Positions 44,599 through 53,120 of a stretch of DNA of 64,000 nucleotides are shown here, in pieces. Each line of letters begins with the position of its first letter. Within the stretch, counting starts at the first letter, position 1. The position numbers were made by a program, and so were the translations under genes. The DNA comes from Lachnospira eligens. GTDB lineage: Bacteria; Bacillota; Clostridia; Lachnospirales; Lachnospiraceae. Below the pieces are notes generated by a model, which saw only the letters and a program-made list of their open reading frames with translations, was not told the origin of the DNA and searched no databases. The stretch is from contig NZ_WKRD01000003.1 of NCBI RefSeq assembly GCF_009680455.1, forward strand, positions 124,001 to 188,000, in the 5' to 3' direction.

Positions 44599-45654
44599 TT
44601 GAAAATCAGCAATATAGAATGGATAGAAAAACTGGATTGCCTTACAGACCTGCATGTACATCTTGATGGTTCACTGTCGCTTGAATCTGTAAGACATCTT
44701 TGTGATATGCAGAATATAGAAACAGGTGATGAGATAGAATTGTCAGAAAAGCTGAGCGTATCATCAGATTGTAAGAATCTTAATGAATACCTTGAAAAAT
44801 TCGAGTTTCCGCTTCAGCTTTTGCAGACGCGTGAGGCTGTTAAATATAGTGTGTGTCAGCTTGTTAAAGAGCAGGAAGAACAGGGAGTAATATACAGCGA
44901 GATAAGATTTGCACCACAGCTTCATACAAGAAAAGGATTGTCACAGCAGGAGATTGTTGAAGCAGCATGTGAGGGACTTGATGAATCAAGAAAGTACTGG
45001 AAGTCATATTCCTGTCACAATCTGATATTATGTTGTATGCGTTCGGATGATAATAAGGATGCTAATATGGAAACAGTAAGACTTGCTGCATTATATGCCG
45101 AAAGGGGAAGAGGTGTTGTGGCGGCAGACCTTGCAGGTGCAGAAGGACTTTATGCAACAGATACATTTGCAGATGTATTCAGAGATGCCGTTCAGAGAGG
45201 CGTTCCGTTTACTATTCATGCAGGTGAGGCAGCCGGAGCAGAAAGTGTTGAATGTGCATTGAATTTTCAAGCTGTAAGAATAGGACATGGCGTAAGAAGT
45301 ACAGAGAATCCTTTAATTATGCAGGAGCTTGCAGACAGAGAGACTGCATTGGAATTATGTCCGACAAGCAATCTGAATACTAAAATATACGATACAATAG
45401 AGAATTATCCGATACAGAAGCTTATGAATAAGGGGATAAAAGTTACTGTTAATACGGATAATATGATGGTTTCTAACACAACAGAGGCGAGGGAACTTGC
45501 ATTAGTTGCAGATACATTCAATATGGAGAAGAAAGATGTTAAGAAGCTGATAATGAATGGTGTTGAAGCTGCATTTACAACAGAGGGAATAAAAAACCGC
45601 TTAAGGGCAAGAGTGGAGACACAGTTTGCCAAAGTGGCTGGAATCAGAGGTTAG
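44599..45654 (+). CDS. add: Adenosine deaminase
   Basis: 351 residues from a TTG start. The TTG is chosen because AGAGGGTG lies 7 nt before it, while the ATG six codons earlier has no ribosome site and overlaps this one. Zinc and catalytic motifs are present: TDLHVHLDGSL (His-x-His), FTIHAGEAAG (His, catalytic Glu), IGHGVRS and VNTDNMMVSNT. It deaminates adenosine (or deoxyadenosine) to inosine; the family also has adenine and other nucleoside deaminases. First gene of an operon with a RelA/SpoT-like protein (3 nt downstream) and a receiver domain. Confidence 0.9.
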   Translation: MKISNIEWIEKLDCLTDLHVHLDGSLSLESVRHLCDMQNIETGDEIELSEKLSVSSDCKNLNEYLEKFEFPLQLLQTREAVKYSVCQLVKEQEEQGVIYSEIRFAPQLHTRKGLSQQEIVEAACEGLDESRKYWKSYSCHNLILCCMRSDDNKDANMETVRLAALYAERGRGVVAADLAGAEGLYATDTFADVFRDAVQRGVPFTIHAGEAAGAESVECALNFQAVRIGHGVRSTENPLIMQELADRETALELCPTSNLNTKIYDTIENYPIQKLMNKGIKVTVNTDNMMVSNTTEARELALVADTFNMEKKDVKKLIMNGVEAAFTTEGIKNRLRARVETQFAKVAGIRG

Positions 45655-45657
45655 GGT

Positions 45658-47487
45658 ATGAATGAAGTTAATGAATTATTTACTAAAGAAAATGTAGAAA
45701 AGATATATGTTCCGGATATTGTTAAGGATGATCTGCTAAGTATTATAGAAGAAAAGCTTAAGAAAGCAGGATTCTATTACAGGGTTGCATACAGGGTGAA
45801 AGCTCCTGATTCAATGCTTGATAAACTTATATTAAAGGATTACAGAAGACCGGGGACAGAGAATCAGGATAAAAAGATGCAGGATCTTATAGGAATAAGA
45901 ATTATTCTGTATTATGCGGATGATGTTGAAATTGTTAAGAATTTTCTTGATACAATATTCTCTATGCCGGGCGTGTGGAATACAACAGAGGCTAATGAAT
46001 ATGAGTTCAGGGCAATGAAGATTAACGGCATATTCAAGCTGCCGGGATATCTTAGCAAGACCATTGTTAATCCGGAGCTTGGAGATTATGTGGATGATAC
46101 ATTTGAGATACAGGTAAGAACTAATTCTTTTGAGGGCTGGCATGAGATTGAACATGATATGAGATATAAAGGCTCAGCCTTTGGCACGGGTAATGAAGCA
46201 CTTGCAAGAAAGATGAACAGTATTCTTGCAACGCTGGAGTTATGTGATGATTCAGTTGTGGGTCTGATTGAAGATTTAGGACATCAGCATTACAAAGACA
46301 GAAAATGGAACTATATGTTAAGATGTCATTACAGACTGAAGTTTACAAGAGAACCGCTGCATCCATATATTGAAGAGATATTTGATGAAGATACAGAGCT
46401 TGCCAAGAAGTTTTATAAATTTAAAAGAGAACCGTTACTAAGACAGCTATGGGATAATACAGGAGATAAAGGTCCGGAGATTACTGTTAATAATATTGTT
46501 AAGATAGTTAATCAGATAGGACCTGAGGATGAGAGACTCAAAGAAGCATTTGTAAAGATAGAACATGAGAAGAAGCAGGAGACAGAAAGCGTTGCCAAGA
46601 GAAGAAGATTTGAGCCGTTTAAACAGCTTGGCTCTTTTATGGTATTTAAGGCTGATACATATATCGACTTAAGCAATCTTGCAATGCCTGATGCTTTCAG
46701 AAAAGCCACAGGGTACATATATTCATGGGTTAAGTCAAGATATGAGGATGTATTCACAGATTTACCTGAGAGTGCAGAAACTTATGTTAATGCAGAGCCT
46801 GGATATTCAGTTAATCTTTCGTATGATGCAGAAAATGTGTATTTTTCTGAAAAAACTACACATCTTGATACTAAGATACCAACAAGAGTATGGATATCTG
46901 AAGCGGTTATATGCAGGGAAGGTGACAGACTGAAATTCACGGTATCTAACAGATATGCAGAACCAGCAGACAGATACAGAGATAATGAAAATGTTCTGTT
47001 TTCAAGACCTAATTTCTTTGGAGAGATTGCAGACAATATAGGAATTGTTGATGTGGAAAGAATGAGGGAGTCTGTAAGATACGTTGAGGACAGCAAGGAT
47101 TACGATGATCTTACAACACTGATTGCAGAGGAAGAAAGAACATTTCCTGTTATAGTATTTATGGCAAGTGATGGCAGATGGCTTGATAAATTTGATATGA
47201 ACTATTTCGCTTATCTTGTGGGTTATTATGCACATATCAAGATGATAAGAAGCCCTTATGAATCACGAAAATTTGCTAAGGATTACGGCCTTAAGATAGA
47301 TGAATGTGCAGATTCGATAACAGTATTTTATCCGGGAAGAGAGCCTTATACAAGCTATAAGACAGATATATTCCATACAACATTTGAAGTTATTAAGGTT
47401 GAAAAGAGAAAATATTGGAATGAAAATGGCTGCAGGGCATACAGAAGAAAGCTTGTTTCAGAAATAAGAGAGAATAACGTACTTTAG
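45658..47487 (+). CDS. Large RelA/SpoT-domain nucleotidyltransferase with unknown C-terminal region
   Basis: 609 residues. Residues ~30-200 are a RelA/SpoT synthetase domain: MQDLIGIRI (metal Asp76), GYLSK (base-stacking Tyr131) and FEIQVRT (Glu150) followed by WHEIEHDMRYKG. There is no HD hydrolase, TGS or ACT domain. The remaining ~400 residues are unrecognised; the last ~150 (PTRVWISEAVICREGDRLKF, FPVIVFMASDGRWLDKFD, YLVGYYAHIKMIR) look like a compact alpha/beta domain. It may make (p)ppGpp or a related alarmone, or modify another target as toxic small alarmone synthetases do. Coupled to adenosine deaminase. Confidence 0.78.
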   Translation: MNEVNELFTKENVEKIYVPDIVKDDLLSIIEEKLKKAGFYYRVAYRVKAPDSMLDKLILKDYRRPGTENQDKKMQDLIGIRIILYYADDVEIVKNFLDTIFSMPGVWNTTEANEYEFRAMKINGIFKLPGYLSKTIVNPELGDYVDDTFEIQVRTNSFEGWHEIEHDMRYKGSAFGTGNEALARKMNSILATLELCDDSVVGLIEDLGHQHYKDRKWNYMLRCHYRLKFTREPLHPYIEEIFDEDTELAKKFYKFKREPLLRQLWDNTGDKGPEITVNNIVKIVNQIGPEDERLKEAFVKIEHEKKQETESVAKRRRFEPFKQLGSFMVFKADTYIDLSNLAMPDAFRKATGYIYSWVKSRYEDVFTDLPESAETYVNAEPGYSVNLSYDAENVYFSEKTTHLDTKIPTRVWISEAVICREGDRLKFTVSNRYAEPADRYRDNENVLFSRPNFFGEIADNIGIVDVERMRESVRYVEDSKDYDDLTTLIAEEERTFPVIVFMASDGRWLDKFDMNYFAYLVGYYAHIKMIRSPYESRKFAKDYGLKIDECADSITVFYPGREPYTSYKTDIFHTTFEVIKVEKRKYWNENGCRAYRRKLVSEIRENNVL

Positions 47488-47513
47488 TAAGTGTTAAATT
47501 AGGAGAGAACAGA

Positions 47514-47894
47514 ATGGATAAATGTGTCCTGATAGTTGATGATAATGATTTTAACAGGGAACTTGTAAAAGATATTCTTGAAGACGAGGATATAACAGTT
47601 TATGAGGCAGAAGATGGCAGTTCGGCGATTGAACTGCTTGAAAGTGAACAGGCGGACGACATAGATGTAGTTCTTATGGACATGAGAATGCCGGGAATGG
47701 ATGGCATAGAGACCACTAAGATTATAAGGACTAAGAATGGAAAATGTATGGAAGTGCCAATAATTGCAATGACAGCAGATGGTTTTGAAACAGATATAGG
47801 TATGCTGCAAAAGGCAGGCATGAACGGACTTATATCTAAGCCTGTGGATGTGAATACATTGGTAGAACATATAACAAAACTGGCAGGGTGGTAA
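47514..47894 (+). CDS. Stand-alone response-regulator receiver domain
   Basis: 126 residues, CheY-like: acidic pocket VDDND, phospho-acceptor Asp in VVLMDMRMPGMDG, Thr in IAMTADGF and Lys in LISKPVD. There is no output domain. The KPVD pattern and acidic helix 1 are close to receivers of hybrid histidine kinases. No kinase gene is nearby. It is third gene of the add / RelA-SpoT-like operon, 26 nt after it, with GGAGAG upstream, so it may signal to the alarmone-type enzyme. Confidence 0.9.
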   Translation: MDKCVLIVDDNDFNRELVKDILEDEDITVYEAEDGSSAIELLESEQADDIDVVLMDMRMPGMDGIETTKIIRTKNGKCMEVPIIAMTADGFETDIGMLQKAGMNGLISKPVDVNTLVEHITKLAGW

Positions 47895-47911
47895 ACACTC
47901 TGCCAGTTTTG
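47876..47911. terminator. Bidirectional intrinsic terminator
   Basis: AAAACTGGCAG / CTGCCAGTTTT stem that includes the stop codon of the receiver gene; serves the converging degV gene as well. Confidence 0.85.
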
Positions 47912-47919
47912 CGTGTATA

Positions 47920-48789
47920 TTATCTTGATTCACCCATAAAGAAGAGTGCAACTGTTCCAGGACCGGAATGTGTTCCGATTGTAGGACATATATAATTAAT
48001 CCATATGTTATCTATGCCGAATCTTTCTTTAACAAGACCTGCTACGAACTGTGCATCTTGTAAGCAGTCACCGTGACTGATGAATACAACATCATTCTTA
48101 TCTCTGTATGAACCAATATGTTCCTCCATACGGTCAACTAAAGCAATAAGTGATTTCTTTCTGCCACGGACTTTTCCTATATTAATAAGTCTGCCTTCAT
48201 TATCTACATGAAGGATTGGCTTGATGTTGGCAAGCGTACCGATAATGGCAGTAGTCTTAGAAACACGACCTCCTCTGTATAAGTGGTTAAGGTCATCAAC
48301 CGTAAAATTATGTACTACATTAAGCTTATGATTGTTGACAAAATCTATTATTTCATCCATAGATTTTCCTGATTTCTTCATCTCAACAGCTTTATACACG
48401 ATAAGACCTTCACCCATTGAAGCAGCTAATGAATCTACTACAACGATTCTAGCTCCCGGATGTTCTTCCATAACTTCATTGGCTGCTATGCAGGCGTTAT
48501 TGTAACTGCTTGAAAGTGCAGATGAAAATGCAATGTGAAGAATATCAAAGCCCTCATTGATACGCTTTTCAAATATTGTCTTACAATCCTGCGGATTACA
48601 TGCCATAGTTGTTGGCATCTCGCCGTTACGCATGCGGTCAAAGAATTCCTTCTCAGGCATAATGTTATCTGTTCCGTAGATTACTTCACCAAATGCATAA
48701 AAAAGAGTGTGGATATCAATGTTGTTTTCTTTAACATAACTTGCAGGTAAATCGGCAGTTGTGTCAGTTGATATAAGAAAATCTTTCAT
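47920..48789 (-). CDS. DegV family fatty-acid-binding protein
   Basis: 289 residues. DegV pattern: FLISTDTTADLPASYV, HIAFSSALSSSYNNA, VVDSLAASMGEGLIV, HLYRGGRVSK and IKPILHV. Members bind fatty acids and in some species (FakB) deliver them to a fatty-acid kinase for phospholipid synthesis; no fakA gene is adjacent. AAGGATC lies before the ATG. Confidence 0.92.
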   Translation of the reverse strand: MKDFLISTDTTADLPASYVKENNIDIHTLFYAFGEVIYGTDNIMPEKEFFDRMRNGEMPTTMACNPQDCKTIFEKRINEGFDILHIAFSSALSSSYNNACIAANEVMEEHPGARIVVVDSLAASMGEGLIVYKAVEMKKSGKSMDEIIDFVNNHKLNVVHNFTVDDLNHLYRGGRVSKTTAIIGTLANIKPILHVDNEGRLINIGKVRGRKKSLIALVDRMEEHIGSYRDKNDVVFISHGDCLQDAQFVAGLVKERFGIDNIWINYICPTIGTHSGPGTVALFFMGESR

Positions 48790-48909
48790 AAATGTCAGAT
48801 CCTTTCTTGATTTATTTTCTGTATTATAATATCATTAATGAAGTGATATTCCAAGATATAAGATTAATTGCATTGTAATAAATTTTGCGAATAAATTTTA
48901 ATAATGGGG

Positions 48910-48938
48910 TTGACATATATTGTTTAGGATGATATCAT
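48910..48938 (+). promoter_or_regulatory. Promoter of the infC-rpmI-rplT operon
   Basis: TTGACA (48910-48915), 17-nt spacer, TATCAT (48933-48938). Confidence 0.88.
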
Positions 48939-48944
48939 ACAATG

Positions 48945-49082
48945 GTTGCAAAGCAAAGCAGAGTATCCACTCTCACCTCAGCGCATAGGGCGACTCGGGT
49001 TGATATTTAAGAATTACACATAATATAGGATTGTGTTTTGATTAAAGAAAGTGGATAGCTGAGCTATTCACTTTAATTTTTT
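48945..49082 (+). ncRNA. L20-type leader with terminator
   Basis: About 155 nt of structured 5' leader precede infC. It ends in an AAAGTGGATAGCT / AGCTATTCACTTT hairpin with T6 (49048-49082). An upstream AGTATCCACT segment can pair with AGTGGATA of that hairpin as an alternative (antiterminator) structure. Position and layout match L20 leaders, where excess ribosomal protein L20 causes termination. Confidence 0.75.
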
Positions 49083-49100
49083 ATATGGGGGTGTACCGCT

Positions 49101-49607
49101 ATTAACGAGTTAATGATTAACGAACAGATCAGATGCAAAGAGGTTCGTGTTATTGGAGAAGAAGGACAGCAGCTTGGAGTTATGGCATTAAGAGATGCTT
49201 TAAACATGGCTAAGGATGCAGGAGTAGATTTGGTAATGGTTTCGCCATCAGCTAATCCACCTGTATGCAGAATTGTAGATTATGGCAAGTTCAAGTACGA
49301 ACAGCTCCGCAGGGAAAAGGAAGCTAAGAAGAAACAGAAGACAGTAGAAGTTAAGGAAGTTCGTTTATCACCTAACATCGATGTCAATGACCTTAATACT
49401 AAGTGTAACTCAGCAAGAAAGTTCATTGAGAAAGGTAACAAGGTTAAAGTATCATTAAGATTCAGAGGAAGAGAAATGGCTCATATCGACTCTACTAAGC
49501 ATATATTAGAGGATTTTGCAGAAAAGCTTAGCGATATAGCTGTAATTGAGAAGGCTCCTAAGATGGAAGGCAGGAGCATGATGATGTTTTTAACTGAAAA
49601 ACGTTAA
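49101..49607 (+). CDS. infC: Translation initiation factor IF-3 (ATT start)
   Basis: 168 residues. The N-terminal domain starts INELMINEQIRCKEVRVIGE and the C-terminal domain holds the conserved VKVSLRFRGREMAH. The natural N-terminus of IF-3 includes the residues before the first ATG, and an ATT codon lies 7 nt after GGGGGTG; an ATG four codons later has no proper site. Rare AUU starts are a known feature of infC that lets IF-3 regulate itself. It prevents premature subunit joining and proofreads start codons. First gene of infC-rpmI-rplT. Confidence 0.95.
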   Translation: MNELMINEQIRCKEVRVIGEEGQQLGVMALRDALNMAKDAGVDLVMVSPSANPPVCRIVDYGKFKYEQLRREKEAKKKQKTVEVKEVRLSPNIDVNDLNTKCNSARKFIEKGNKVKVSLRFRGREMAHIDSTKHILEDFAEKLSDIAVIEKAPKMEGRSMMMFLTEKR

Positions 49608-49646
49608 AATAAATAACAACTAACAGACATTTTTAGGAGGATTATT

Positions 49647-49844
49647 ATGCCAAAGGTAAAGACAAAAAGAGCAGCTGCAAAGCGTTTTAAAGTAACTGGA
49701 ACAGGTAAGTTAAAGAGAATGAAGGCATACAAGAGCCATATTCTTACAAAGAAGTCAGCTAAGAGAAAGAGAAATCTTAGACAGGCAGCTATGACTGACG
49801 CAACTAATGTTAAGACAATGAAGAAGATTATGCCTTATCTCTAA
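49647..49844 (+). CDS. rpmI: 50S ribosomal protein L35
   Basis: 65 residues, full length, beginning [20 protein letters not shown] and ending MKKIMPYL as in other L35 proteins. Very basic. AGGAGG lies 7 nt before the ATG. Second gene of the operon, with strong codon bias of a highly expressed gene. Confidence 0.97.
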   Translation: MPKVKTKRAAAKRFKVTGTGKLKRMKAYKSHILTKKSAKRKRNLRQAAMTDATNVKTMKKIMPYL

Positions 49845-49900
49845 GATTAATGGTATAACAACATTTATTTAGAGATATAGTTTAAGGAGGAATTTATAAA

Positions 49901-50257
49901 ATGGCAAGAATTAAAGGCGGATTAAACGCAAAGAAGAAGCATAACAGAGTATTAAAGCTCGCTAAGGGTTATAGAGGAGCAAGATCTAAGCAGTACAGAG
50001 TTGCTAAGCAGTCAGTTATGAGAGCTCTTACAGAGAGTTATAAGGGCAGAAAGCAGAAGAAGAGACAGTTCAGACAGTTATGGATTGCCAGAATCAATGC
50101 TGCTGCAAGAATTAACGGACTTTCATACAGCAAGTTCATGTATGGTCTTAAGTTAGCTAATATCGATCTTAACAGAAAGGTATTATCTGAGATGGCTGTT
50201 AACGATGCAGAAGGATTTGCTAAGCTCGCAGAGGTTGCTAAGTCTAAGCTTGCATAA
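49901..50257 (+). CDS. rplT: 50S ribosomal protein L20
   Basis: 118 residues, full length: [60 protein letters not shown]. Binds 23S rRNA early in assembly and is the probable repressor acting on the leader in front of infC. AAGGAGG precedes the ATG. Confidence 0.98.
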   Translation: MARIKGGLNAKKKHNRVLKLAKGYRGARSKQYRVAKQSVMRALTESYKGRKQKKRQFRQLWIARINAAARINGLSYSKFMYGLKLANIDLNRKVLSEMAVNDAEGFAKLAEVAKSKLA

Positions 50258-50286
50258 TTGATTATATATTATATATCAGAGATAAT

Positions 50287-50315
50287 AGGCTGTCGTGAAA
50301 GCGGCAGTCTTTTCT
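50287..50315 (+). terminator. Intrinsic terminator after rplT
   Basis: AGGCTGTCG / CGGCAGTCT stem (two wobbles) with a small loop and TTTTCTTTTT. Confidence 0.8.
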
Positions 50316-50439
50316 TTTTAAAATGTATGATATTTCTGTGAACTAATATGAACAGATATGGATAAAATCTCTTTTATGTGATATAGTATGAAAGTCAATT
50401 TTTTACTTCTGTATAAAGAAGTAAGAGCGGAGGTTTATT

Positions 50440-51492
50440 GTGAGAAAAAGTTTTTTAAGAAAAGCATCAATAGTTTTATTATCAGCAACAATGCTTATGG
50501 CAACTGCATGTAATAAAGAGATTGAAGTAAAATACGATTATAATGTTAATGATTATGTACAGCTTGGGAAATATGAGGATATAGCTGTAACTGTTGATAA
50601 AACATCTATAGAGAATCAGCTTGTTGATGATAAGATTGCTGAAGATATAGAGAATAATACTACTTATTCAGAAGTCAGCAGAGGTGCTGTTGATGGAGAT
50701 CAGATACTGGTTACTTATGTTGCTACAAGTTCGGGTTCACAGTCAACAGGGCTGTCTAATACAGATGGTGTTACAATGATACTTGGCAAAGATAAACTTG
50801 GACTTGATATAGAAGAGCTTGATGAAGCACTCTATGGAATGAAGGCTGGAGAGACTAAGGTTATGGTAATCGACTTGCCGGAAACATATAGCAATACCGT
50901 ATATGCAGGAACTAAAGTAGTGTTTGAGCTTACAGTGCAGACGGTTTCACAGCCTAATGTGCCAATGCTTACTAATGCATATGTTAAGGAAACATTTGGA
51001 TATGATACAATCGAAGAATATAGAGCTTCTGTTAAAGATTCATTAGCATCTACAATTGATTCTAAGGTTGATGATGAGATTCAGAAACAGGTTCTTTCAA
51101 CACTTCAGGATACATGTAAGGTAAGTGGTTATCCAGATACACTGCTCAGTACATTACGAGACAGATATGACCAGTCTGTCGGATTCTATGCTGATTTTAC
51201 TAACCAGTCAAAGGAAGAGTATTGCCAGCAGTTATATGGAATGTCATATGATGATTTCATCAAGAAATCAGCGGCACAGCAGCTTATTATGGAAGCAATC
51301 GTGAAAGATCAGAAGTTCTCTATGAGAGAATATGATTACAAGGGAGATCTTGATGAATTCGCAGGAGACAATGGATATTCTGATGAGAATGCATTTGTTG
51401 AGAAATTCGGAAAAGATAGTGTAGTTAAGGCTATGCTTGTGCAGAAGGCACAGGATTATGTTATTGAGCATGCCAATATTGCGTATAAGTAA
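50440..51492 (+). CDS. Trigger-factor-like peptidyl-prolyl isomerase lipoprotein
   Basis: 350 residues from a GTG start behind CGGAGG. Lipoprotein signal ends MATAC, so it is anchored on the outer face of the membrane. The middle (GDQILVTYVATSSG ... LYGMKAGETKVMVIDLPETY) matches the FKBP-type domain of trigger factor, and the C-terminal helical half (ETFGYDTIEEYRASVKDSL onward) matches its chaperone arms. The ribosome-binding domain is missing. Probable extracytoplasmic folding factor, like PrsA in role. Single gene. Confidence 0.85.
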   Translation: MRKSFLRKASIVLLSATMLMATACNKEIEVKYDYNVNDYVQLGKYEDIAVTVDKTSIENQLVDDKIAEDIENNTTYSEVSRGAVDGDQILVTYVATSSGSQSTGLSNTDGVTMILGKDKLGLDIEELDEALYGMKAGETKVMVIDLPETYSNTVYAGTKVVFELTVQTVSQPNVPMLTNAYVKETFGYDTIEEYRASVKDSLASTIDSKVDDEIQKQVLSTLQDTCKVSGYPDTLLSTLRDRYDQSVGFYADFTNQSKEEYCQQLYGMSYDDFIKKSAAQQLIMEAIVKDQKFSMREYDYKGDLDEFAGDNGYSDENAFVEKFGKDSVVKAMLVQKAQDYVIEHANIAYK

Positions 51493-51514
51493 GAAGGAAT
51501 TCAGGTAGTGTGTG

Positions 51515-51725
51515 GGAACCGGCAGCATATTATTGTGCGAGTCCTCATGGCGGCTGCACCTAGTGGGAGTAAATGCCGCTCTATACAGAGTTTATTACGG
51601 TGAGAGAAAACAAACGCGCTTCGCTTGAACGAGTTTTCTCTCACCGCTCTTTTGTATAGAGCGGCATAACTCCCACACGGTTCGCGCCTTAAATCGGACT
51701 CGCACAATAATATGCTGCCAGTTCC
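51515..51725. repeat. Long palindromic element, copy 2
   Basis: 211-bp palindrome. Outer arms of 30 nt (51515-51544 and 51696-51725) match at 29 positions; middle arms GTGGGAGT..GCCGCTCTATACA / TGTATAGAGCGGC..ACTCCCAC; inner perfect stem CGGTGAGAGAAAA / TTTTCTCTCACCG; apex CAAACGCGCTTCGCTTGAAC. The flanks around the stem (AGAGTTTATTAC and CTCTTTTGTATAGA) are shared with copies 1 and 3. It follows the trigger-factor-like gene. Confidence 0.88.
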
Positions 51726-51747
51726 AATCTACGTTAATTCTTTCTTG

Positions 51748-51960
51748 CCTTGCTTATGCCTTCGGCATGTTGCAAGGCGGGCTGTTGATGTGTGACCGGG
51801 GTGGCTATGAAATGTGGTGGGATAAAAAAATCCACCTTGCTTATGCCTTCGGCATGTTGCAAGGCGGATTGTTGATGTGTGACCGGGGTGGCTATGAAAT
51901 GTGGTGGGATAAAAAATCCATCTTGCTTATGCCTTTTGTATGTTGCAAGATGAATTTTTT
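51748..51960. repeat. Tandemly triplicated bidirectional terminator
   Basis: Two full copies (periods 87 and 86 nt) and a partial third. Each starts with the hairpin CTTGC-ttATGCC-ttc-GGCATgttGCAAG and is separated by GGTGGGAT-A6/7-ATCCACC. Read on the minus strand each is a stem followed by T6 or T7, so dut is followed by up to three consecutive terminators. The remaining gap to the palindrome has nothing else. Confidence 0.85.
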
Positions 51961-52403
51961 TACTTTGTGCCTGTTGAGCCGAAGCCGCCTTCGCCTCTTT
52001 CTGTGTCGTCAAGCTCTTCTACTTCGTTGAATGATGCTGTGATGTATGGTGCTAAGACTATCTGAGCGATTCTGTCTTTTGGTTCTATGGTTACAGGTTT
52101 ATCTGAATGGTTGTGGAGGGCTACTATGATTTCACCTCTGTAGTCAGAATCTATTACACCTACTTTGTTGGCTGGGGCGAGACCTTTTTTGCATGCCATT
52201 CCGCTTCTTGCATAGATGAGGCCTACGAGTCCTGTTGGTATCTCCATTGCTATTCCTGTTTTGATGAATTCAGTTGTGCCTGGCATAACTGTTACGGCTT
52301 CGGACATTCCTGAGTAGAGGTCTGCTCCGGCTGAGAATTCTGTTCCGTATGTTGGGATACAGGCGTTAGGATTTAATTTCTTAATATTAACTTTCTGTGA
52401 CAT
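51960..52403 (-). CDS. dut: dUTP diphosphatase
   Basis: 147 residues of the trimeric dUTPase family with all five motifs: SAGADLYS, YARSGMACKKG, NKVGVIDSDYRGEI, PKDRIAQIVLAP and RGEGGFGSTG. Hydrolyses dUTP to dUMP and PPi, keeping uracil out of DNA and feeding thymidylate synthesis. Downstream of nrdG by 21 nt on the same strand, forming a small deoxynucleotide operon. Its stop abuts the triple terminator. Confidence 0.97.
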   Translation of the reverse strand: MSQKVNIKKLNPNACIPTYGTEFSAGADLYSGMSEAVTVMPGTTEFIKTGIAMEIPTGLVGLIYARSGMACKKGLAPANKVGVIDSDYRGEIIVALHNHSDKPVTIEPKDRIAQIVLAPYITASFNEVEELDDTERGEGGFGSTGTK

Positions 52404-52424
52404 TGTGTAAACTCCTTTTTATTA

Positions 52425-52946
52425 TTAATCGTACAGAAGTACGATATTACCTGATTCGAGAGATTCTTTTACAAGGATTGTCCTCTGATTAGATGAACCC
52501 TTGAACTGAAGCATCATATCCTTCTTGTCTTCTTCATATTTGCCGTCAACTATGACGTCAATGTATTGAAGCATTTCTTTAGTTTCTTTCCATTCATTGC
52601 ACATCCTTCCAACAATATCCTTGTCAAACAGATATCCTGTAAAGCACCATATACTCAGGTCAGGATATATTCTGCGTACTTCCCTCAGCAATGGAAGGAG
52701 TCCCTGCTGGTTGCTGTGTTCAAATGGTTCACCTCCCAGAAGTGTGAGCCCTGTAACATAGTCTGGGGCAAGAGAATCAATGATTTCTTTGATTGTATCG
52801 TCTGTGAAGTCCCTGCCATAATTAAAGTCCCATGCAATTTCGTTAAAACAACCTTTGCATCGGTGTGTGCATCCACTTACAAAAAGAGATGTACGCACCC
52901 CTGGTCCGTTAGCAATATCACAGGTTTTTATCTCGGCATAATGCAT
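52425..52946 (-). CDS. nrdG: Anaerobic ribonucleotide reductase activating enzyme
   Basis: 173 residues, radical SAM. CTHRCKGCFN is the cluster motif, GPGVRTSLFVSG precedes it and LTLLGGEPFEHSNQ is the SAM motif. Generates the glycyl radical on the class III reductase NrdD. No nrdD gene is adjacent, although the two usually pair; it is instead coupled with dut. Confidence 0.95.
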   Translation of the reverse strand: MHYAEIKTCDIANGPGVRTSLFVSGCTHRCKGCFNEIAWDFNYGRDFTDDTIKEIIDSLAPDYVTGLTLLGGEPFEHSNQQGLLPLLREVRRIYPDLSIWCFTGYLFDKDIVGRMCNEWKETKEMLQYIDVIVDGKYEEDKKDMMLQFKGSSNQRTILVKESLESGNIVLLYD

Positions 52947-53062
52947 AATATAAACCTTCTTTCTAAAAGTTGCAATAAATCTGTATTATTAGCAAATAAT
53001 GACATCTTATCACATGAATTACAGAATTATGAATGCTATATTAAGACTATAGCAAATGATTT

Positions 53063-53090
53063 AAATCTGTTGTACAATTATAGCAGATTT
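53063..53090. promoter_or_regulatory. Inverted repeat upstream of the PL26/YetA-like gene
   Basis: AAATCTG / CAGATTT with a 14-nt spacer, extended outward by GCAAAT / ATTTGC with a 5-nt internal gap. It lies 30 nt before the ribosome site, in the divergent nrdG spacer, and is a candidate operator. Confidence 0.5.
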
Positions 53091-53120
53091 GCTCGTGACA
53101 AACAATGGAGGGTACATATA

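Noticed and set aside
51748..51960. Possible CRISPR-like array
   Set aside because: The period is 86-87 nt with nearly the whole unit repeated; there are no variable spacers and no cas genes.
51734..52012. Minus-strand 92-codon reading frame with repeated peptide across the triple terminator
   Set aside because: Its repeats come from the tandem hairpin DNA, it overlaps the dut 3' end in another frame and has no ribosome site.
52566..53120. 185-codon upstream extension of the YetA/PL26-like gene
   Set aside because: It is antisense to nrdG; a strong ribosome site and family-like N-terminus support the start at 53121.
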